The notes beneath the pieces were generated by a model that saw only the letters and a program-made list of their open reading frames with translations, was not told the DNA's origin and did no database searches. A stretch of 40,570 nt of DNA from JANWHV01 sp035534995 (GTDB lineage Bacteria > Chloroflexota > UBA5177 > JANWHV01), in assembly GCA_035534995.1 (NCBI GenBank), contig DATLQX010000357.1:1-40570 (forward strand), read 5' to 3'. The position numbers and the translations under genes are program-made. Below, one piece after another: positions 25,691 to 33,162 of this stretch. Numbering within the stretch: the first letter of the stretch is position 1; each line of letters starts with the position of its first letter.

Positions 25691-27634
25691 ATGCCGGTCC
25701 CGCTTCATGGGCGCGAGGATCCCACGATCTTTGGCGATCCATCCGGCCCCACGCGGATCGCGTCGGGAAACCGATTCTTTCGTCCGGGCCTGCTGGCCTG
25801 CGTGTCAGCGGTGTTCCTGGCTGCCTGGGCCGGGTGGGATGGCTACGCCAGCCCTTTTATTGAGTGGCAACTGCTTGCCTACCCGCTTGCCCTGATCCTG
25901 GGATGGTGCGGCGAGGGTTGGCTGCGCGGTGAAGCTCTCCGCGGGCGCGTGGTCAAGCTGGGGCGCGGGATCTGGGCCCATCGGATCGAGATTGGCCTGC
26001 TCGCACTGATCACCCTGGTCGATCTGGCGCTCCATTTCTGGCTGGCCGCGCAAGCCGCGTTTCTCCACGGCAGCGTCCATGATGAAGGCTTCGTCGGCCT
26101 CAATGCCTGGCGGCTTATCCACCAATCGGGGCCGTGGCCTCTCTATAGCACCATGGGGGGCGCGGTTGCCATGTATCAGCCCTTGGGATGGCTCTTCCTC
26201 CACTTCCCCCCCAGCATGCTCCTACTGCGGCTCTTCGCCATCCCGATGGCGATCGCGGTCGCGCCCGCGTTCTATCTGCTCGCCCGCCAGCTTGTGGGGA
26301 TCCCCGCCGCGCTCGGCGCCACGACCCTGCTGGCCGTGGCCTATTGGCCAACCATGATGGGCAGCCTGGCGTTTGGCTGGATGAACGGCAGTGTGTTCCA
26401 GTGCCTGGGGCTGGCCCTACTCCTTCATGGTCTACGCCGCTGGAGCCTTACCGCCTGCGCGGCCTCGGGGATGGTGCTGGCGCTCTGCCTGTATAGCTAC
26501 AGCACCCATCGATTGATGCCGATTCCCGCCGCGATCGTGCTGGCGCTCTTTCTGGTCCGGGGAGGGGAGACGTGGCGCCGCCGCTGGTTACTGAGCGGGA
26601 CGTGCGGCTTCGCGTTCCTCGTGACCGCCGCGCCCTGGATCCGATTGGTGACCACCGTTGATGTCTTGCTCAAGGGTGATGCCACCTATATGACCCATTA
26701 CTTTACCGATGCCTGGCGCCAGAATCCCCTGACCGCGCTAGGTGAGGCCCTGAGCAACGCCGCTTCCCTGAACCTGGCCCTGATCGCCCGTCCCCTCGGC
26801 GGGTACCCATATATGGTGCTGCCTAGCGGCGGTTTGATCGATCCGCTCACCACGGGACTGATTCTGCTTGGAGTGTTGGGGGCCGTGCTCACCTGGCGAC
26901 GAGTTGAATCCGTAATGCTGCTCACGGCCATCGTCCTCCCGATACCGCCGGCCGCGATGGCGATAGGCGGGCTGAGCGAGGTCTATCGCTTAAACGGCAT
27001 GGTGCCGGCCCTGTTCCTGGCCGCCGCGCTCACTCTGGATCGCGTGGCGGGACTGACCCGAGTTCACGCCCGCGCCGGGATGGTGATCCTGCTGCTTATC
27101 TGTCTCCTCGGCAGTGCCGTCAATATCCAGCGTGTGGTCTCGTTTGTCCGAGACGCCGGCACCATCTGCCGGGAGACCGATGTCTATGCCACCTTTCCCG
27201 CCGCCTACATCGCCCTGGCCGATCAGGTAAACGGGCTGGGCCCGGATCGCGCGGTCTATCTGGTGACCGACAGCGCCGATCCCAGTGTCTCGTATGGGCC
27301 CGCGTGGACCTGGCTTTTCCATCGCGCCTTTCCCGTGCAAGCCCTGGCGATCCAGGGACAAGATCCGGCTCGCTGGATCTTGCAAGCCAATCCCGAAAGG
27401 CCACGGGCGCCTGATGATGGGGCGCGCTTCTGGCCGCCCCGGTTGGGACCGGGGGAGCGCGGCATCACCTACTTCCTGCTAAACGACGCGAGCAGTATCT
27501 TCATGCCCTTCCTCCGCCATGCCTTTCGCCAAGGGCGGACCCAGATCCTACGTCCGCCCCAATGCGCCGCTACCGGCTACCGTCTGACCAGCTATTCGCT
27601 CACCGCGCGTCAGATCCAGGGACCAGGGCGGTAA
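25691..27634 (+). CDS. GT39-like polytopic glycosyltransferase/membrane protein
   Basis: The 647-residue protein has about 11-13 hydrophobic segments. An early loop HGSVHDEGFVGLNAW carries acidic residues where ArnT/PMT-type (GT39/GT83) enzymes have their catalytic Asp/Glu. The C-terminal about 140 residues form a soluble domain. This fits transfer of a sugar from a polyprenyl-phosphate donor outside the membrane; donor and acceptor are unknown. The ATG at 25691 lies 18 bp after the GGDEF stop and follows GAAGGCGG, so the two may be co-transcribed. The longer frame from 25643 overlaps the GGDEF gene and is less likely. Confidence 0.75.
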   Translation: MPVPLHGREDPTIFGDPSGPTRIASGNRFFRPGLLACVSAVFLAAWAGWDGYASPFIEWQLLAYPLALILGWCGEGWLRGEALRGRVVKLGRGIWAHRIEIGLLALITLVDLALHFWLAAQAAFLHGSVHDEGFVGLNAWRLIHQSGPWPLYSTMGGAVAMYQPLGWLFLHFPPSMLLLRLFAIPMAIAVAPAFYLLARQLVGIPAALGATTLLAVAYWPTMMGSLAFGWMNGSVFQCLGLALLLHGLRRWSLTACAASGMVLALCLYSYSTHRLMPIPAAIVLALFLVRGGETWRRRWLLSGTCGFAFLVTAAPWIRLVTTVDVLLKGDATYMTHYFTDAWRQNPLTALGEALSNAASLNLALIARPLGGYPYMVLPSGGLIDPLTTGLILLGVLGAVLTWRRVESVMLLTAIVLPIPPAAMAIGGLSEVYRLNGMVPALFLAAALTLDRVAGLTRVHARAGMVILLLICLLGSAVNIQRVVSFVRDAGTICRETDVYATFPAAYIALADQVNGLGPDRAVYLVTDSADPSVSYGPAWTWLFHRAFPVQALAIQGQDPARWILQANPERPRAPDDGARFWPPRLGPGERGITYFLLNDASSIFMPFLRHAFRQGRTQILRPPQCAATGYRLTSYSLTARQIQGPGR

Positions 27635-27663
27635 CATACAGCGATGGAAGGGAGAGGAAAACC

Positions 27664-28542
27664 ATGGCTGGGAGCAATCGCGAACGGTGGCTGGCGGAGC
27701 CGGAGTGGCTAGTCCGGCATCTGGAGGATCCCCAGGTCCGGGTGGTAGACGTGCGGGGAGCGGTGACAACCAGCACGGCCGAGGATGGTACCCAGAAGGC
27801 CGTTTATACGGGATTGCGCGATCAGTATTTGACGAGTCACCTGCCGGGCGCGGTCTTCGTGGACTGGACGACCGATCTCGTCGATCCCAACGATCCGGTG
27901 CCGGCGCAGGCCGCGCCGCCGGAACGGATCGCCGAGTTGCTGGGCGGCCTGGGAATTGGGGACGGAACCACGGTGGTTGCCTACGACAGTCATCCGTCCA
28001 GCCAGTTCGCCACCCGCCTGTGGTGGCTGCTCCGCTATTACGGCCACGACCGGGCGATGGTGCTGAACGGTGGTCTGGGCCGCTGGCAGGCCGAGAGCAG
28101 ACCCCTGAGCACGGAGGTGAAGCGATACCCCGAGGCCCTATTCACCCCGCGGATCCAGCCCGAATGGCGGGCTACGGCCGAACAGGTGCTGGCCTTGCTT
28201 GGCCGGCCAGACGTCACCCTGGCCGACGCGCGCGAGGAAGCCCAGTATAGCAACGCGGTGCGGCGTGGGCCGCGGGGCGGGCACATTCCGGGGGCGATCT
28301 CGGTGCCGCGCGAACTGTGCATGGCGGCGAACGGCTCCTTCAAATCCGACCCTGAGCTACGGGCGGCGCTTGAGGGGGCGGGACTGCGACCGGAGCAGCG
28401 GGTAGTGGCCTATTGCAACGGAGGCGTGGCGGCAACCACGCTCCTCTTCAGTCTCAGCCTGCTCGGATACCCAACGCTCACCAACTACGACGGGAGTTGG
28501 AATGAGTGGGGCAACCGCCCGGATCTACCCGTAGCGGGCTGA
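27664..28542 (+). CDS. Two-domain rhodanese sulfurtransferase
   Basis: The 292-residue protein has two rhodanese domains (about 10-135 and 160-288). The catalytic Cys251 lies in YCNGGVAATTLLF. CNGG-type loops are more like thiosulfate sulfurtransferases than 3-mercaptopyruvate ones (which read CGSGVTA), but assignment is uncertain. It moves sulfane sulfur from thiosulfate or mercaptopyruvate to a thiol acceptor or cyanide. GGGAGAGGAAAACC precedes the ATG at 27664. A strong terminator follows. Confidence 0.92.
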   Translation: MAGSNRERWLAEPEWLVRHLEDPQVRVVDVRGAVTTSTAEDGTQKAVYTGLRDQYLTSHLPGAVFVDWTTDLVDPNDPVPAQAAPPERIAELLGGLGIGDGTTVVAYDSHPSSQFATRLWWLLRYYGHDRAMVLNGGLGRWQAESRPLSTEVKRYPEALFTPRIQPEWRATAEQVLALLGRPDVTLADAREEAQYSNAVRRGPRGGHIPGAISVPRELCMAANGSFKSDPELRAALEGAGLRPEQRVVAYCNGGVAATTLLFSLSLLGYPTLTNYDGSWNEWGNRPDLPVAG

Positions 28543-28557
28543 TAACTAGGGGCGTAG

Positions 28558-28600
28558 GGAAGAGGCCGGCCGCTGTACGCGACCGGCCTCTTCCTATTTT
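28558..28600 (+). terminator. Rho-independent terminator after the sulfurtransferase gene
   Basis: GGAAGAGGCCGG (28558-28569) and CCGGCCTCTTCC (28583-28594) form a perfect 12-bp stem with a 13-nt loop, followed by TATTTT. It begins 15 bp after the sulfurtransferase stop. Confidence 0.85.
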
Positions 28601-28657
28601 GGGACTCACCAGAAGCGAGACACCTACAGTCACCATATTCATGTATTTACAATATCT

Positions 28658-28694
28658 GCTTATACAGTATGTTTAGTAAACATACTGTATAAGC
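28658..28694. other. 37-bp AT-rich perfect palindrome (3-nt centre)
   Basis: GCTTATACAGTATGTTT (28658-28674), AGT, then the exact reverse complement to 28694: 17-bp arms without mismatch. It lies in an AT-rich patch (about 28600-28730) that stands out from the GC-rich surroundings, 49 bp beyond the 3' end of the rep-like gene. It could be a replication or partition site, a recombination site, or an operator for a dimeric protein of the replication module. No T tract makes a simple terminator unlikely. Confidence 0.7.
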
Positions 28695-28742
28695 GAATAT
28701 TTCTATTCTTTACCAGGAAGGGTAATGCGGGATCGTCGCGGG

Positions 28743-29648
28743 TTAGTCGGCGGGGATGAAACGCACGGAAGGAGGATCCTTGGCCAAGCCAGCCAAGATC
28801 TCGCGGATCATCCGGGCCAGTTGCCGATCGAGCCAGCGCGCGTGGGCGGCGGTAGGACAGCGCACGATCAGGATCGAGCCGTCATGGGAGATCTGAGTGG
28901 TGGGGGCGACTCGCGCCTGAAAAACAGCCGGAGCCAGCACCGCCGCTAACTCACCTTTGATCGCGTCCCATAGCCTATTGGGATCTGGACGCGCGTCAGT
29001 GCCTGTTTCTTGGGTGGGGGTAAGGGGGTCTGTTTCTTGCTGTTCTGTGTAGTGTAATTTCTCTTTCTTGTAGGTGTCTGATGGGACAGGTGGTTCACCC
29101 TGAAACAAGGTGGCCGCCGGGACACCTCCCTGGTGTCGGGCGGGACGGCTCCCTGATGTCTGCCTGGACGCCTCCCTGGTGTCTGACGAGACACCAGGGG
29201 TTGGATGGGCACGCCCGCGGCCGGCCCAGCTTTCCCCATCCTGATCGCAGAGGCGGAGGCGGATATAGCTGGGGCGCCATCCCCGGTCGGGATCGAGCTG
29301 GCGATGGCGCTCGATCAGCCCTTTGGCCTCCAATCCGGCCAGGGCCCGTTGCACGCTCCGCTCGCCAAGTCGGGCACCCCAGTCCAGGCGGGATCCGTCG
29401 CGGGTGACGATCCCGCTCCCGATCTGTTCGACCGTAATCTGATCTCCCTGTTTCTTAAAGCCGAGGGTACGGCGGATCAGGTACAGGAGGACGCGGAGTT
29501 CGATTTCGGGCAGAAACGGCGCTACCCAATCGAAAAAAACATCCGGGGTCTGGGTATACAGGGGGGGGTAGAGACCAGGGAAGGCCGCCCAATCGGGGGG
29601 TGTTTCGAGATTATAGGGGCCGGCGGAAAAATCGTCATCACGCGGCAT
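28743..29648 (-). CDS. Replication initiator-like protein: winged helix plus DnaA domain I-like C-terminus
   Basis: Residues 35-135 look like the winged helix of phage/plasmid replication proteins (O-type): ELRVLLYLIRRTLGFKKQGD, GARLGERSVQRALAGLEAKG. Residues 140-220 are a low-complexity linker. Residues 225-300 resemble the N-terminal domain I of DnaA: RLWDAIKGELAAVLAPAVFQ, DGSILIVRCPTAAHARWLDR, SVRFIPAD. In DnaA this domain loads DnaB helicase and contacts other initiators. There is no AAA+ ATPase. The ATG at 29648 lies inside the upstream XRE gene (11-nt overlap), so the two are coupled. Three 23-bp direct repeats lie in the linker-coding part. Proposed role: binding the repeats and recruiting helicase (inference). 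Confidence 0.75.
   Translation of the reverse strand: MPRDDDFSAGPYNLETPPDWAAFPGLYPPLYTQTPDVFFDWVAPFLPEIELRVLLYLIRRTLGFKKQGDQITVEQIGSGIVTRDGSRLDWGARLGERSVQRALAGLEAKGLIERHRQLDPDRGWRPSYIRLRLCDQDGESWAGRGRAHPTPGVSSDTREASRQTSGSRPARHQGGVPAATLFQGEPPVPSDTYKKEKLHYTEQQETDPLTPTQETGTDARPDPNRLWDAIKGELAAVLAPAVFQARVAPTTQISHDGSILIVRCPTAAHARWLDRQLARMIREILAGLAKDPPSVRFIPAD
29121..29199. repeat. Three 23-bp direct repeats plus an inverted half-site: candidate iterons
   Basis: A 17-bp core recurs at 29121-29137 (GACACCTCCCTGGTGTC), 29144-29160 (GACGGCTCCCTGATGTC) and 29167-29183 (GACGCCTCCCTGGTGTC), exactly 23 bp apart, each followed by a variable 6-mer. Each core is a near palindrome (GACACC...GGTGTC). CCCTGGTGTC at 29174-29183 also pairs with GACACCAGGG at 29190-29199. 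A further degenerate site is at 29073-29090 (GGTGTC...GACAGG). As 23 is not a multiple of 3, the copies are translated in different frames (DTREAS, QTSGS, RHQGGV), so selection acts on DNA, not protein. Confidence 0.75.
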
Positions 29649-30039
29649 CGTGACCCCCGATGGCTCGGCCGTTGGCGCGGGCCACAAGATGCACATAACC
29701 TTCAAGGGTAGCGAGAAGGCCCTCGCGATCGGCCCGTGGAATCGTGTCGTCTTGCAGGAGGTCAACCAGGGCCCGGATCGTGGGGTGGCTGGTGATCTCC
29801 GGGCCAAAGCCCTCGGCGGGAAGGCCGGCGGCGGCGAGCAACCGGTTGGTCTCGGAAGGGTCGAGTCCCAGGGTTCGAGCGAGGGCCAGGGCTTGTTCGC
29901 GCCCCGCCGGGAGCCGTTGACCTCGTTCGAGCCGATTTACCGTGCCGACATTCACGCCGCTCGCGCGGGCCAGCCCGTTCTGGGCCAGGCCGGCTCGTTC
30001 GCGATAGCCCCGCAATAGGGCGCCGAAACTCGATTCCAC
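29638..30039 (-). CDS. XRE-family helix-turn-helix regulator
   Basis: The 133-residue protein has a Cro/C1-type helix-turn-helix at residues 4-60 (FGALLRGYRERAGLAQNGLA, SGVNVGTVNRLERGQRLPAG). The C-terminal about 70 residues are helical, without a known domain. I chose the GTG at 30039: GAGGGGGG precedes it, the family starts here, and the upstream ATG at 30078 falls within the predicted -10 box. It overlaps the rep-like gene by 11 nt, so it probably controls the replication module, like phage and plasmid copy-control repressors (inference). Confidence 0.85.
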   Translation of the reverse strand: MESSFGALLRGYRERAGLAQNGLARASGVNVGTVNRLERGQRLPAGREQALALARTLGLDPSETNRLLAAAGLPAEGFGPEITSHPTIRALVDLLQDDTIPRADREGLLATLEGYVHLVARANGRAIGGHDAA

Positions 30040-30073
30040 CCGCCGCCCCCCCTCTTCGCCCCATGTTTCCCAC

Positions 30074-30103
30074 AGCATATCCCAGCCATTGCGGATCCGT
30101 CAA
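30074..30103 (-). promoter_or_regulatory. Sigma-70-like promoter of the XRE-rep operon
   Basis: On the minus strand TTGACG (complement of 30098-30103) and TATGCT (complement of 30074-30079) are 18 bp apart. Transcription would start near 30067, about 28 nt before the GTG at 30039, which supports that start. Confidence 0.6.
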
Positions 30104-30125
30104 TCACTATTCTTGGCTCCCGCGT

Positions 30126-30174
30126 GTTTGCATAAGCATACATATCTTCCCACGGGTCGTTGCGAATATGCAAC
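30126..30174. promoter_or_regulatory. TTGCATA inverted repeats upstream of the XRE promoter
   Basis: TTGCATA (30128-30134) and TATGCAA (30167-30173) are reverse complements 32 bp apart. The second lies inside GTTGC-GAATAT-GCAAC (30159-30174). Placed just upstream of the XRE promoter in an AT-rich patch, they are candidate operators for the XRE protein. Confidence 0.35.
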
Positions 30175-30418
30175 GCTAGTAGGCCGTGTGCTCGACCGCG
30201 GCGTCGGTGGATGGTCGTGCTAGGTCGCGGGAGCGCGTTCTTAGGGGCGAGGGCCGCCTTCATACCACACGGAGTTCGTGGATCCCACGATGGCTTTTTC
30301 GGGATCCCAGACGCTCATCCCCCGATCGCACCGTATACTGATCACGATCTCCATCCGGCGCTCGTTGTCGTGTCCGCTCCTTCGGGCTGATCACCGAGGT
30401 ATGGCTAACGGAGGGTAC

Positions 30419-31162
30419 ATGGATCCTTGGAAGGGCTCGGGAGGCGGCTGGAGTGAGGCGGATTCTCGCCACTTCATCGAGGTCGGGCGGATCCATACAC
30501 CCGCCCGAGCGGAGATCGGTGAGACGATCCTTGATCTCATCCCGGCGGAAACGGATGAACCATTCCTGGCGGTTGAACTGGGGGTGGGCGGCGGGTGGTT
30601 GAGTGAAGCGATCTTGACTCGCTTCCCCGCCTCGCGCGTCGTGGGCCTGGATGGCTCCCCAACCATGTTGCGGGAGACGGGCGCCCGATTGCGTCCGTTC
30701 GGCGATCGCTTTGAGCCGCGGCCGTTCCGGCTTGAGGATCGGGCCTGGCTGGCGGACTTCGCCCCCTCCGCGCGCTGCTTTGTCAGCTCGCTCGTGATCC
30801 ACCACCTCGACGCATCCGGGAAGCGGACCCTCTACCATGACCTGCACGCGCGTCTCGAACCTGGCGGCGCCGTGATCATCGCCGACCTGGTGGCCCCACG
30901 GGGCGAACGCGAGCGGCGCTGCCTGGCGCGCTGGTGGGACGCGGAGGTGGAACGCCAATCGCTCACCTTCACCGGCGATCGCGCCGTATACCAGCGGTTC
31001 GTCGACGATCACTCGAACTGGTACACCTATCCCGATCCGATGGATAGGCCATCGGCGGTGTCCGAGCACCTTGCGTGGCTGGCGGAGGCCGGATTCAGCG
31101 AGGTGGATGTGTTTTGGCTGCGGGCCGGTCACGCGATCTATGGCGGCTACAAGGAACGGTAA
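30419..31162 (+). CDS. Class I SAM-dependent methyltransferase
   Basis: The 247-residue protein has the SAM-binding motif I VELGVGGGWLSEAIL, the motif II region VVGLDGSPTML, and FVSSLVIHHLDASGKRTL as in small-molecule methyltransferases. The C-terminal third (ERQSLTFTGDRAVYQRFVDD) may bind the substrate, which is unknown. The ATG at 30419 follows CGGAGG by 4 nt; ATG 30401 is in frame but has weaker spacing. It faces the SDR gene. Nothing ties it to replication except position. Confidence 0.85.
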   Translation: MDPWKGSGGGWSEADSRHFIEVGRIHTPARAEIGETILDLIPAETDEPFLAVELGVGGGWLSEAILTRFPASRVVGLDGSPTMLRETGARLRPFGDRFEPRPFRLEDRAWLADFAPSARCFVSSLVIHHLDASGKRTLYHDLHARLEPGGAVIIADLVAPRGERERRCLARWWDAEVERQSLTFTGDRAVYQRFVDDHSNWYTYPDPMDRPSAVSEHLAWLAEAGFSEVDVFWLRAGHAIYGGYKER

Positions 31163-31195
31163 GCTCGTTCCTCGCCACGCCTCTTCCCTTTAACC

Positions 31196-31215
31196 GGGAT
31201 GAGCACCTTCATCCC
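31196..31215. terminator. Small hairpin between convergent genes
   Basis: GGGATGA (31196-31202) and TCATCCC (31209-31215) form a 7-bp stem with a 6-nt loop between the convergent methyltransferase and SDR genes. No T tract, so its role as a two-way terminator is weakly supported. Confidence 0.35.
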
Positions 31216-31221
31216 AGGCGA

Positions 31222-32013
31222 TCATTCCTCCACCCGCCCCGGATGGGGCGCCTGGCCCATGACGCCGGTTCTCGCGACGAGATCCCACACCCAGGGAGCC
31301 GTCTGCTCAACCCATACGGCGGCTCGGTAGAAGCGTGGAACGTAGACTTCTCGCCGCGGACGGCGGACCAGATCGGCGATCCGGCGGGCGACCACCTCCG
31401 CTCCCGGCACGAACAACCGGCGCCGGCTCATTGGCTCGGTCCTGATGAATCCTGGTGAGACGACCGAGACCGTCACCCCGGTCCCCGCCACCTGCCGCCG
31501 CACGGACAGGGTGAAGCCCCGGAGGCCGAACTTGGTCGCGGAATAGAGGGGGTCGAGAGCCACGGCGCCGCTGACCGCTCCGACCGCGATGATCGCTCCC
31601 TGCCGTCGCTCGATCATGCCGGGGAGTACGGCCCGAGTGAGGAGAATGCCGCCCAGCAGGTTGGCATCGATCATGCGGGAGATTGCTTCCGGCGCCAGAG
31701 TCAGGGGCGCGAAGGCACCGCCGCCCACGTTGTTGACGAGGATATCGACCCGTCCGAACCGATCCATGACCTGCCGGACCACCTCGGCGACCCGCGGGGG
31801 ATCGGCCACGTCACCCGGGATGGCCAGGGCGTGCCCGCCGGCGGCGACGATAGCCTCCGCTCGCGCAACCAGCCGATCCGCCCCTCGGGCCACCAGCACC
31901 ACATGGGCGCCCCGCCGCGCCAGTTCATGCGCGGTCGCCGCCCCAATACCCGCGCTCGCCCCGGTGACGATCGCGATTTCCCCGCTCAAGGGCTTCCGCT
32001 CCGCCCGTGCCAC
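31222..32013 (-). CDS. Short-chain dehydrogenase/reductase (SDR)
   Basis: The 263-residue classical SDR has the cofactor motif VTGASAGIGAATAHEL, the VNNVGGG (NNAG-like) block and the catalytic YSATK with a Ser in AVGAVSGAV. Arg in VLVARGADRL after strand 2 hints at NADP(H). The alcohol/ketone substrate is unknown. The GTG at 32013 follows GAGGAGG by 6 nt. The open frame continues to 32226 but would overlap the divergent regulator gene. It has a clear promoter and probably answers to the adjacent HxlR regulator. Confidence 0.9.
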   Translation of the reverse strand: MARAERKPLSGEIAIVTGASAGIGAATAHELARRGAHVVLVARGADRLVARAEAIVAAGGHALAIPGDVADPPRVAEVVRQVMDRFGRVDILVNNVGGGAFAPLTLAPEAISRMIDANLLGGILLTRAVLPGMIERRQGAIIAVGAVSGAVALDPLYSATKFGLRGFTLSVRRQVAGTGVTVSVVSPGFIRTEPMSRRRLFVPGAEVVARRIADLVRRPRREVYVPRFYRAAVWVEQTAPWVWDLVARTGVMGQAPHPGRVEE

Positions 32014-32053
32014 AAGCCGCCTCCTCGTGGTTTGCGTATCCTCGTTCCGTGCG

Positions 32054-32106
32054 AGTATAGAAGCACACGGTAGTATCTGTAAATACGGACGGCGATGTGC
32101 TATACC
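32054..32106. promoter_or_regulatory. Back-to-back divergent promoters with an operator-like site
   Basis: Leftward (SDR): TTACAG (complement of 32077-32082), 17-bp spacer, TATACT (complement of 32054-32059). Rightward (HxlR): CTGTAA, the same hexamer, 18-bp spacer, TATACC (32101-32106), a weaker promoter. GTAT-CTGTAA-ATAC (32073-32086) surrounds the shared hexamer as an inverted repeat, a likely HxlR operator that would silence both genes at once. Confidence 0.55.
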
Positions 32107-32112
32107 TACCTC

Positions 32113-32502
32113 ATGGTGCGTAACTCTCCTCTTTCGGGCCATGCCGACGAAGCCGATGTTTGGCCGGCCCTTGAGCTCATCGCGGATAAGTGGTCGCTGA
32201 TCGTCATCGCCGCGCTCCTCGGCCATGTGCGCCGCTATGGCGAGCTGCGGCGGCGGATCCCGGGGATATCCCAGAAGATGCTGACCCAGACACTTCGCAA
32301 GCTGGAGCGCGACGGGCTCGTTCGGCGGGTGCTCTATCCGGTGATCCCGCCAAAGGTGGAGTACTCGCTGACCCCTTTGGGGGAAACGGTCGCCGGTCCC
32401 CTGACCGCGATGTGCCGGTGGGCGGAAGAATACTATCCCGCCGTGCGCGCTGCCCGCGCGAGCCGCGCGGGTGAGGAGGATACACCCGAGCCGAAGGAGT
32501 GA
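32113..32502 (+). CDS. HxlR-family transcriptional regulator
   Basis: The 129-residue winged-helix protein has the HxlR/MarR-like layout: ALELIADKWSLIVIAALL, RYGELRRRIPGISQKMLTQT, LRKLERDGLVRRVLYP, YSLTPLGET. The N-terminal Cys used by some redox-sensing members is not present in the expected place (DEADVWPAL), so quinone/aldehyde sensing by that Cys is unlikely. The ATG at 32113 coincides with the predicted transcription start, so the mRNA may be leaderless; ATG 32095 is the alternative. It is divergent from the SDR gene, which it probably regulates. Confidence 0.88.
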   Translation: MVRNSPLSGHADEADVWPALELIADKWSLIVIAALLGHVRRYGELRRRIPGISQKMLTQTLRKLERDGLVRRVLYPVIPPKVEYSLTPLGETVAGPLTAMCRWAEEYYPAVRAARASRAGEEDTPEPKE

Positions 32503-32540
32503 TCGTAGCCTCGGCCCGCGCTCAGGCGCTTCCGTTTGGG

Positions 32541-33113
32541 TCAGCCGGCGGCCTGGTACCCCAGCCGCTGAGCTTGCAGATCGATGCGCCCGATTTCATG
32601 GGCCAGCTCGCAGCGGGTGAGCGCTTCCTCCACGGCCCCGCGGACATTGGGACGCTTGAGCATCAACCACAGCCCATAGGCGCAGATGCTCCCTGGCTGC
32701 CGCTCCCAGCCCAGAAGAGTGCAGGTCGCGTAGGAGCGGACTGCTCGTCGTTCCACCGGCTTGAGATCTGGGGTCACCTGGCTCAGTCCACGGGTAAGCC
32801 ACGAATCGAGCGCCGCTTTCTGTCCCCCCACGCCCGAAAGCTCGACCACCGGGGCTACCAACTCACGCCATTCCGGGTGGGCCTCGGCCCGTGAGAGGCC
32901 GTGGATCACGGTGGAGTGATTGAGGCGCAGGAGACGGGCGATTTGGGCCGGATTCAGGCCCGCCCGGTTCAGGGCCCAGAAGGCGGCATGCCGAGCCGCC
33001 GTCACCTGCGGCGTACGATCTCGCGCCCGCACCCGTTCCTCGGGCACTCCCATTCGCCGGGCTACCTCGGTGATGATCGCGTCCGCGTTCCTCGCTCGCT
33101 CGCTTTCCCCCAT
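32541..33113 (-). CDS. Stand-alone DnaA domain IV-like DNA-binding protein
   Basis: Residues 10-80 of this 190-residue protein match the C-terminal DNA-binding domain of DnaA: VARRMGVPEERVRARDRTPQ, VTAARHAAFWALNRAGLNPA, then QIARLLRLNHSTVIHGLSRA. The DnaA signature is (R)DHSTVxHA; here it is NHSTVIHG. The AAA+ ATPase and domain I are absent. Residues 85-190 are an unrecognised helical region. GGAGGC lies 7 nt before the ATG at 33113. With a DnaA domain I-like initiator 3 kb away, it could supply DnaA-box binding or compete with DnaA (inference). Confidence 0.75.
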   Translation of the reverse strand: MGESERARNADAIITEVARRMGVPEERVRARDRTPQVTAARHAAFWALNRAGLNPAQIARLLRLNHSTVIHGLSRAEAHPEWRELVAPVVELSGVGGQKAALDSWLTRGLSQVTPDLKPVERRAVRSYATCTLLGWERQPGSICAYGLWLMLKRPNVRGAVEEALTRCELAHEIGRIDLQAQRLGYQAAG

Positions 33114-33144
33114 CGGCCCGCCTCCTTCTGTATTGGCACGTATT

Positions 33145-33162
33145 TTCTATTCCATAATAGAA
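33145..33162. promoter_or_regulatory. TTCTATT/AATAGAA inverted repeat upstream of the DnaA-IV-like gene
   Basis: TTCTATT (33145-33151) and AATAGAA (33156-33162) are perfect reverse complements with a 4-nt spacer, 32-49 bp before the start codon of the DnaA-IV-like gene, in an AT-rich patch (33125-33180). It is a candidate operator. The rest of 33114-33336 holds no gene that I can see. Confidence 0.4.

Larger units (their letters stand above)
30040..30418. other. Regulatory intergenic region between the XRE and methyltransferase genes
   Basis: This 379-bp gap has no convincing gene. It holds the XRE promoter and an inverted repeat (separate entries). It also has a TCGTGG-ATC-CCACGA palindrome at 30276-30290, GGATCCC/GGGATCC arms at 30280-30286 and 30301-30307, and TATACT at 30334-30339, a possible -10 for the methyltransferase gene. 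Confidence 0.5.

Noticed and set aside
29872..29890. GGGTTCGAGCGAG, resembling a tRNA T-arm
   Set aside because: No cloverleaf can be drawn around it and it lies within the XRE coding sequence.
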